Below are positions 5,519 through 12,708 of a DNA stretch of 12,708 nucleotides, one piece after another (position 1 is the first letter of the stretch; every line of letters begins with the position of its first letter). Source of the DNA: an uncultured Lactobacillus sp. (GTDB lineage Bacteria > Bacillota > Bacilli > Lactobacillales > Lactobacillaceae); NCBI RefSeq assembly GCF_948948975.1, contig NZ_CARBVX010000024.1, positions 3,276-15,983 on the forward strand, in the 5' to 3' direction. Below the pieces are notes generated by a model, which was not told the origin of the DNA, searched no databases, and saw only the letters and a list, made by a program, of their open reading frames with translations. The translations under genes were made by a program, and so were the position numbers.

Positions 5519-7205
5519 AAAAAGTTTTAATCTTGTCACTGAGCCTTGGATTCAAGTCTTGGACAAAGATGGAAATCCCAAGGAAGTTTCACTATTAGAA
5601 GTTTTTGAAAATGCTGCTAGTTACCAGCGCTTAGCTGGTGATATGGCGAGTCAAGATTTAGTAATATTACGCTTACTTGTTGCTATTTTAACTACTGTAT
5701 ACTCTCGAGTTGATGCAAATGGAAAAAATTATGAATGGTTAACTCTTGATGAAAAAATGCATCTTAAAGAAGCAGAGGAAGAAGATTATGAATACGATGA
5801 TTTAGTAAATACGTGGCAACTTTTATATAAAAATGGAAAATTCTCTAAGTCTGTTGCCCAATACTTAAAAGAAAATAGTTCTAAATTTGATTTTTTAGGG
5901 GATGATCCTTTCTATCAGGTTAATAAGGAAGTTTATGATGAGGAAGTACCAGCTAATAAAAAAGTTAATATCAAAAGTCCCAAGGGAACGGTTGATATTA
6001 AACAAATAAATCGAACTATTTCTGAAAGTAATAATAGCCCAGCAATTTTTTCACCTAGAACAAGACAAACTAAAAATGAAGTGAATTTGGCTCAATTAGT
6101 GCGCTGGATCATAACTTATCAAAGCTTTACGGGTGTAACAGATAAAACAAAAGTAAATAGTAAAAAGAAATTTTCTGTATCGGCTGGTTGGCTATATGGT
6201 TTAAATCCAGTGTTTGCTCAAGGCGAAAACCTGTTTCATACTTTAATGCTGAACTTGGTCTTTCCAGAAGAATATAAAGAAGAAAAAGCTTTTTGGGAAT
6301 TTGAAAACGCAGTTGAATATATTGAGTTTCTAAAAGACGAGCCTTTTGCTCGCGAGCTTTCAATCAGTACTTTGTATACGTTATGGTCAAGAATGCTGCA
6401 TATTGAATGGATAGATGATGAGCCAATTATTTTTACTGCCGGTTTACCAAAATTGGATAGTACGGAAGCTTTTGTTGAGCCGATGACCACTTGGCGTAGA
6501 AACACAAAAACAGGAGAAGTTTATCCTGCTACTAAGCATTTGACCGATCTAACAAAAGCAATGTGGAGAAATTTTGGGCAATATGTTAGGACTACAGATT
6601 CTGATGAATTAGAAGATATGCATGAGCCAGAAATAATTAAGTGGCTAAGAAATGTACAAGGTAACGAATATCTCCCTACAGATACTTCCTTAACCTTGCG
6701 AACTACCACATTAATTAGTGACGGAAATGCCACTTCACAGTCTCCAGTAGTAGAAGCTAACGATCAATTTAGGATCAAGGCAGAGGTACTGTTTGATAAA
6801 AATGATAAAGACTATTGGCCAGAAGACATTGAAAATATGATTGATTTGACTCAGCAAGTAGGAAAAGATTTTTGGATTTTTACTAATAACATTAGCAAAT
6901 TAAGAGGTCTAGATGGAACTAATTTTTCTGATAATTCGACTGCTAAATTTTATGAAAGTCTGAATCTTCCTTTTCTTACTTGGCTTGCAAGTTTAAGAAA
7001 TGACCAAGAACGGGCAGATAAAACAGCTGAATGGAAAAGAATATTAAAGAGAATAGCCATAACAAAAGCTGAAGAACTTCTAAAAAATGCTTCTCCAAGA
7101 GATATTATTGGACAAGAAAGTTCGAAAGAAGAGGGAAACGGAATAAATAATATTTTTACTATTTTTAACTGGTATAAATTAAATGTATTTCGTCATATTG
7201 AATAA
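5511..7205 (+). CDS. cas8e: Cas8e (Cse1/CasA), large subunit of Cascade
   Basis: The large Cascade subunit, which in characterised I-E systems reads the PAM, helps melt target DNA and docks Cas3. At 564 residues it is a little longer than the E. coli protein. The N-terminal signature FNLVTEPWIQV (6-16) is typical of Cse1, and the C-terminal third is helix-rich as in the family's four-helix bundle. I did not assign individual PAM-contact residues. The start overlaps the end of cas3 (ATGGATAA), and the ribosome binding site AAGGAGG lies inside the last cas3 codons, so the two are translationally coupled. A 28-base gap leads to cse2. Confidence 0.95.
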   Translation: MDKKSFNLVTEPWIQVLDKDGNPKEVSLLEVFENAASYQRLAGDMASQDLVILRLLVAILTTVYSRVDANGKNYEWLTLDEKMHLKEAEEEDYEYDDLVNTWQLLYKNGKFSKSVAQYLKENSSKFDFLGDDPFYQVNKEVYDEEVPANKKVNIKSPKGTVDIKQINRTISESNNSPAIFSPRTRQTKNEVNLAQLVRWIITYQSFTGVTDKTKVNSKKKFSVSAGWLYGLNPVFAQGENLFHTLMLNLVFPEEYKEEKAFWEFENAVEYIEFLKDEPFARELSISTLYTLWSRMLHIEWIDDEPIIFTAGLPKLDSTEAFVEPMTTWRRNTKTGEVYPATKHLTDLTKAMWRNFGQYVRTTDSDELEDMHEPEIIKWLRNVQGNEYLPTDTSLTLRTTTLISDGNATSQSPVVEANDQFRIKAEVLFDKNDKDYWPEDIENMIDLTQQVGKDFWIFTNNISKLRGLDGTNFSDNSTAKFYESLNLPFLTWLASLRNDQERADKTAEWKRILKRIAITKAEELLKNASPRDIIGQESSKEEGNGINNIFTIFNWYKLNVFRHIE

Positions 7206-7233
7206 TAAATTTTAAGGAGGGATGATTATTTTG

Positions 7234-7821
7234 ATGACAAAGATTGAAAGAAATACCGATAAAATTATAAAGAAATTGCATGAACGAGAGGGTAATGATA
7301 AAGCGATTTTGTCTGCTCTTAGACGTTCCAATTCTATTCTAAGCCGTCAAGCTACTATTGTTTGGCCGCTGTTATTTGAATACATTAAAGAAAAAGATAC
7401 CTTTGGTGAAAATAGTAGGCAAACAACTTCAGAACGAGCAATTTTTACAGCCTTACGATGTTATGCTGTTTTTGAGCAAGGTAATGATATTGAAAGAGAT
7501 CGAGAATATGATAATGAAAATGCAATGTCACTATTTAGAAGCCTATCGTTTTTGCGTAAAGACGAACAGCTTCGAGAAGCTTTAGATAGACGTGTGCGAG
7601 CTGTGTTAAGTACAACTAATGCAGAAGTTGTTACTAGATCATTAGTAAGTTTAACTAAAATTATAAAAGCTAATAATCCAGCAGCAAGTATTAATTATCC
7701 TAAATTAGCAAATGATATATATAATTTTCAATTAGGTTTTGAATCAGCTAGAAAAATAGCCATTAAATGGGGAAGAGAATATTTTTGGATTAATGACAAT
7801 AAAGAAAGTAATGAGGATTAA
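7234..7821 (+). CDS. cse2: Cse2 (CasB, Cas11e), small subunit of Cascade
   Basis: The small helical subunit, present as a dimer along the Cascade backbone, which stabilises the R-loop. The product is about 195 residues, rich in Lys, Arg and Asn and without catalytic motifs, as expected. Identity rests on size, composition and its fixed place between cas8e and cas7e. The frame is open from an ATG at 7222, but that lies one base after the very strong AAGGAGG (7214-7220), too close for initiation. The in-frame ATG at 7234 (13 bases away) is preferred, and a TTG at 7231 (10 bases) is possible. The stop is followed by the cas7e ATG after three bases. Confidence 0.88.
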   Translation: MTKIERNTDKIIKKLHEREGNDKAILSALRRSNSILSRQATIVWPLLFEYIKEKDTFGENSRQTTSERAIFTALRCYAVFEQGNDIERDREYDNENAMSLFRSLSFLRKDEQLREALDRRVRAVLSTTNAEVVTRSLVSLTKIIKANNPAASINYPKLANDIYNFQLGFESARKIAIKWGREYFWINDNKESNED

Positions 7822-7824
7822 AAA

Positions 7825-8946
7825 ATGACACAAAATAACTTATACGTAGATATTCATGTATTACAGACTGTTCCATCTTCAAATATTAATAGAGATGACA
7901 CGGGCGCACCTAAAACTGCTGTATATGGTGGAACCACTCGATCACGTGTATCATCACAAAGCTGGAAAAAAGCGATTAGAGAAGGATTTAAAAAAGATAG
8001 TAAAGAACATGATTGGCTTAGTGGCTTTCGTACTAAACGAACAGCTACCTTATTGGCTAAAGAGTTAATGAAACAAGATTCTTCTTTAAGTTTTGATGAT
8101 GCACGCAAAAAAGCTAAAGAAGTCTTATCTAATATGGGATTAAAGTTTGATAAGGCAAAGAAAAATGATAAAAATAATGATAAAGACTTTGAAACCAAGG
8201 TTTTACTTTTCTTTAGCCCTGGTCAACTAAGAAAATTGGCAGAATATGTGTTAAATAATAAAGAAATTGATAAAAAAGAAGCAAAGAAGCTTTTGACTGA
8301 AAATCAATCATTAGATTTAGCGCTCTTTGGTAGGATGGTAGCCGATGATCCAGAGCTAAACGTTGAAGCTTCCTCTCAAGTAGCGCATGCTATTTCAACT
8401 CATGAAGTTGTGCCAGAATTTGACTTCTTTACAGCAGTAGATGATGCTAAAACATCCGAAGAATCAGGTTCTGCTATGCTTGGAACTCTTGAATATAATT
8501 CTTCTACTTTATATAGATATGCAAATATCAATATGGATGAATTAATTCATAATTTAGGAATAGATTTGGCTCAAATTGGATTAAAAGAATTTATTAAAAA
8601 CTTTGCTTTAACAATGCCTACTGGCCATCAAAACTCTTATGCAAATAAAACTTTACCTCAGTATATTTTAGTAACTCTAAGAGAAGATACTCCTGTAAAC
8701 TTAGTTTCTGCATTTGAAGCAGCTGTTCAAAGTAATAGTGGTTATACTGAAAAATCAATTAAGCGACTAGAAAACGAATTTGATAATATTAGCGGATGGA
8801 TTGGTAAGCCAATTGCTAGTTTTGTTCATGCGAATAAAGAATTTGAAACAACTGTGGGAGAAAAAGAACCAGATATTAATAAATTACTAGATAATGTTTC
8901 TACTGTAGTGGCTAAGAGGGTAGAAAATGAAGACACTAACGATTAA
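7825..8946 (+). CDS. cas7: Cas7e (Cse4/CasC), backbone subunit of Cascade
   Basis: The repeating subunit that coats the crRNA spacer; six copies are usual in I-E Cascade. The 373-residue protein shows the family signature at 20-52, including NINRDDTGAPKTAVYGG and RVSSQSWKKA. A second conserved block at 164-207 contains LALFGRMVADDP and HAISTHEVVPEFDFFTAVDD. A Lys/Asn-rich stretch at about 107-121 is probably a surface loop. The ribosome binding site GAGGA lies inside the end of cse2, 7 bases before the ATG. The gene overlaps cas5e by 20 bases. With the 22-base spacer of the mini-CRISPR, fewer Cas7e copies would be expected per complex (inference from shortened-spacer Cascade studies). Confidence 0.96.
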   Translation: MTQNNLYVDIHVLQTVPSSNINRDDTGAPKTAVYGGTTRSRVSSQSWKKAIREGFKKDSKEHDWLSGFRTKRTATLLAKELMKQDSSLSFDDARKKAKEVLSNMGLKFDKAKKNDKNNDKDFETKVLLFFSPGQLRKLAEYVLNNKEIDKKEAKKLLTENQSLDLALFGRMVADDPELNVEASSQVAHAISTHEVVPEFDFFTAVDDAKTSEESGSAMLGTLEYNSSTLYRYANINMDELIHNLGIDLAQIGLKEFIKNFALTMPTGHQNSYANKTLPQYILVTLREDTPVNLVSAFEAAVQSNSGYTEKSIKRLENEFDNISGWIGKPIASFVHANKEFETTVGEKEPDINKLLDNVSTVVAKRVENEDTND

Positions 8947-9637
8947 GTTGAAGGCACCACTTCAAGCTTATGGTAATGAGGCTACTTTTGGGAGACGTAC
9001 TACCAATCCATATCCTACTAAAAGTGCAGTAATTGGAATGATTTCTGCGGCTTTAGGATATAGTCGGAATGATAAAAAAATCTTAGAATTAAATAATTTA
9101 GCGTTTGCAGTAAGAAGCGATCAACCAGGCCATGTCGTAAATGACTTTCAAATTGTTGAATATGCAAAAAGCGCTACAAAAAAAGCCAAGAAATTAACGT
9201 ACCGCTATTATCTACAAGATGCACTGTTTATGGTAGCGATTGGAGCAGACGATGATGAACTAATAGAAAAAATTCATTATGCTTTGCAGCATCCTAAATT
9301 TTCATTATTTTTAGGTAGACGCTCATGTCCTCCGACTGGACCACTGGAAATTGAAGTGTTTAATAATCAAAATCCATTAAATGTTTTAAAATCAATGGAT
9401 TGGCAAGCAGCCGAATGGTATCAAAAAAAGCATTCTAGTTTTAATGCAGAGCTCGTTTATGATGCTAATCTTGGAGCAAGAGATCATTTTGTATTTCAAG
9501 TGAAGGATAAAGTGGGCTCATTTGACCAAAGAAATCGATATCATGATTATCGTGAAGTGGTAAGTACATATATACCAATGAAGAATCAAATAAATAAACA
9601 TGCTGAAACAATGCATGACATAATGTCGAATATATAA
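8927..9637 (+). CDS. cas5: Cas5e (CasD), crRNA 5'-handle binding subunit of Cascade
   Basis: A RAMP-fold protein that caps the 5' handle of the crRNA and contacts Cas8e. At 236 residues the length is normal. The N-terminal block APLQAYGNEATFGRRTTNPYP (10-30) followed by TKSAVIGMISAALGY (31-45) is the usual Cas5e signature, and LGRRSCPPTGP (129-139) is a second conserved block. The ATG sits inside the end of cas7e, 20 bases before its stop codon region ends, with AGAGGG (8915-8920) as the ribosome binding site, so translation is coupled. An 11-base gap leads to cas6e. Confidence 0.95.
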   Translation: MKTLTIKLKAPLQAYGNEATFGRRTTNPYPTKSAVIGMISAALGYSRNDKKILELNNLAFAVRSDQPGHVVNDFQIVEYAKSATKKAKKLTYRYYLQDALFMVAIGADDDELIEKIHYALQHPKFSLFLGRRSCPPTGPLEIEVFNNQNPLNVLKSMDWQAAEWYQKKHSSFNAELVYDANLGARDHFVFQVKDKVGSFDQRNRYHDYREVVSTYIPMKNQINKHAETMHDIMSNI

Positions 9638-9648
9638 AGAGGTTAATA

Positions 9649-11237
<1,589 letters not shown>

Positions 11238-11242
11238 TTTTA

Positions 11243-12121
11243 ATGATTGTAATTACTCTATCCAAAACACCAGCTTCCTTACGTGGTGATTTAACAAAAT
11301 GGTGTCAAGAAATTCAAACTGGAATCTATGTTGGAAGTGTTAATGCGAAAGTTAGAGACTTATTATGGGAACGAGTTCAAAAAAATATTGGTCAAGGAGA
11401 AGCTACTCTAGTTTATAATACGAATAATGAACTTGGATATACTTTTCGAACCACTCGATTAGACAGAAAAATAGTAGATTTTGATGGTATTCCTCTGTTA
11501 AAACATGTTAATGTAACGCCAAATTTGAAATTAGGATTTAGTAATGCTGCAAAATATCATAAGGCTAAGGCAAATTCACGATCTGTGTTACGTAATTCAA
11601 CTTTATTAAAGTTTGCAGTAATTGATATCGAAACTACAGGCTTAGCTCCCAATAAAAGCGAGATTCTTTCTATTGGTGCCGTTAAGTACTTGAAGAATGG
11701 AAAAGTTGATGTATTTTATAAATTAATTAGGGATGTAAACTGTATTCCGGCCGATATAAGTGAATTAACTGGTTTGAATATGAAGATATTAAAATCGAAA
11801 GGAAGTAATTTAATCGAAGTTTTAAAAATGCTAAAAGACTTTCTTGGAGATCGAATTTTATTAGGTTACAATTTAATCTTTGATATGAGTTTTTTGGATA
11901 TAGCATATAAAAGAAATAAAATTTCTGGACTAATTAATACTTCTAAAGATTTACTTCCAATAATTAAAAAGAATAATAAGTTTCTTGATAATTATAAGTT
12001 GAGTACAGTATTATCTGAATATAAAATTGAAAATCAAAATCCACATCATGCAGATTTTGATGCAAAATGTACGTATCAATTGGCCTTGAAGTTGATTAAT
12101 GAGGGAAAATTAAAGCTTTAA
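11243..12121 (+). CDS. cas2: Cas2e fused to a DnaQ-like (DEDDh) exonuclease
   Basis: A two-domain adaptation protein of 292 residues. Residues 1-95 or so are a Cas2e domain (starts MIVITLSKTP; TGIYVGSVNAKVRDLLWERV at 26-45). After a basic linker (about 100-120) comes a DEDDh 3'-5' exonuclease with every catalytic residue in place: Asp128 and Glu130 in DIETTG, Asp214 in IFDMSFLD, and His268 and Asp273 in HHADFDA. In Streptococcus thermophilus such a DnaQ domain is known to promote spacer integration, fitting a role in trimming prespacers; stand-alone DnaQ proteins do this in other I-E systems. AGAGGAG (11228-11234) gives a good ribosome binding site. It is the last gene of the operon and no terminator precedes the leader of array 2. 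Confidence 0.96.
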   Translation: MIVITLSKTPASLRGDLTKWCQEIQTGIYVGSVNAKVRDLLWERVQKNIGQGEATLVYNTNNELGYTFRTTRLDRKIVDFDGIPLLKHVNVTPNLKLGFSNAAKYHKAKANSRSVLRNSTLLKFAVIDIETTGLAPNKSEILSIGAVKYLKNGKVDVFYKLIRDVNCIPADISELTGLNMKILKSKGSNLIEVLKMLKDFLGDRILLGYNLIFDMSFLDIAYKRNKISGLINTSKDLLPIIKKNNKFLDNYKLSTVLSEYKIENQNPHHADFDAKCTYQLALKLINEGKLKL

Positions 12122-12192
12122 AGTTTGATAAAAGTAATGTATTTGGACGATTACATCTTTTTAAAATGCTGCTATCATAGGATTCTTTTAGT
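12122..12192 (+). promoter_or_regulatory. Leader and probable promoter of CRISPR array 2
   Basis: This 71-base leader has a -10 candidate TATCAT (12173-12178) preceded by TG (12170-12171), an extended -10 similar to that of the cas promoter. ATTACA (12150-12155) at 17 bases is a fair -35. The end (12159-12192) shares AATG, TATCA, GGAT and CTTTTAGT with the leader of array 1, so it is the likely integration signal. No terminator lies between cas2 and the array, so the cas transcript may also run into it. Confidence 0.5.
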
Positions 12193-12708
12193 GTGTTCTC
12201 CACGTAGGTGGAGATGATCCCTTAGGTAGCGATCAGCTTAACCGGGTATACAAGTGTTCTCCACGTAGGTGGAGATGATCCTTAGACGGTGCAGCTGGAT
12301 TAATTGATCGTTCTGTGTTCTCCACGTAGGTGGAGATGATCCTTTTTCAATTAGTTTTAAATGTGGCGTTTGTAAGTGTTCTCCACGTAGGTGGAGATGA
12401 TCCCTTCAACAGGTCAAGAATATGATGGTATTGTTAGTGTTCTCCACGTAGGTGGAGATGATCCTAAAATCTGTAAAACTTACATCTAAATTAAAAGGTG
12501 TTCTCCACGTAGGTGGAGATGATCCTACCACCACTAAATACTTCAATTTTATTTTTGTGTGTTCTCCACGTAGGTGGAGATGATCCTAAATATAAAGACT
12601 ATCTCATGTCTAACAGTGAGTGTTCTCCACGTAGGTGGAGATGATCCCACACCTTTTACAGATTTTCAAAATTTTATCCAGTGTTCTCCACGTAGGTGGA
12701 GATGATCC
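12193..12708 (+). CRISPR. CRISPR array 2, type I-E, 9 identical repeats and 8 spacers in view
   Basis: Repeats of 28 bases start at 12193, 12254, 12315, 12376, 12437, 12498, 12559, 12620 and 12681. All are identical to the main repeat of array 1, and every spacer is 33 bases. The last repeat ends exactly at the window edge and shows no decay, so the array may continue. The leader is on the left, thus the spacer at 12221-12253 is the newest. Most spacers read open in at least one frame, as expected if taken from coding sequence; I identified no source. Confidence 0.98.

Noticed and set aside
7222..7233. ATG start for cse2 at 7222
   Set aside because: It is one base after AAGGAGG, too close for initiation; in-frame TTG 7231 or ATG 7234 fit better.

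Overview
The window carries a complete type I-E CRISPR-Cas locus from a low-GC Gram-positive bacterium, most likely a Lactobacillus. The evidence is the very AT-rich coding sequence, strong AGGAGG-type ribosome binding sites, the I-E repeat ending GATGATCC with a CTCCAC/GTGGAG stem, and the DnaQ-type exonuclease fused to Cas2, an arrangement known from lactic acid bacteria and streptococci.

Layout, left to right. Positions 1-28 hold one repeat in reverse orientation, next to a leader-like junction, probably the leader-side end of another array leaving the window to the left. Then comes htpX (membrane zinc protease, start revised to the ATG at 199) with its own terminator. A leader with a good promoter (1197-1226) follows, then CRISPR array 1 (1264-2082): 14 repeats, 13 spacers, with the last three repeats decayed. 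A stretch of about 420 bases (2083-2503) has no convincing gene and ends in a strong terminator (2504-2530).

The most interesting part is 2590-2740. A perfect TATAAT lies just upstream of a two-repeat mini-array with diverged repeats and a short spacer. The spacer begins AATATAGTGTA, and the same 11 bases occur at 2702-2712, directly after an AA(T) PAM-like triplet and over the -35 region of the cas promoter (extended -10 TGCTATAAT, 2727-2735). This is the design expected of a cas-regulating crRNA (CreR-like), by which Cascade would repress its own operon. The first repeat has changed bases on both sides of its stem and still pairs perfectly, which argues that it is under selection.

The cas operon (2768-12121, all +) is intact: cas3, cas8e (casA), cse2 (casB), cas7e (casC), cas5e (casD), cas6e (casE), cas1, cas2-DnaQ. 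Genes overlap or are separated by at most about 30 bases. Cas8e, Cse2, Cas7e, Cas5e and Cas6e form Cascade; Cas6e cuts the array transcript at each hairpin; Cas3 is the nuclease-helicase recruited to targets; Cas1 and Cas2-DnaQ add spacers. CRISPR array 2 (12193-12708, nine perfect repeats) follows at once and reaches the window edge. In both arrays 20 of 21 spacers begin with T or C, which suggests that this base is carried over from the PAM.
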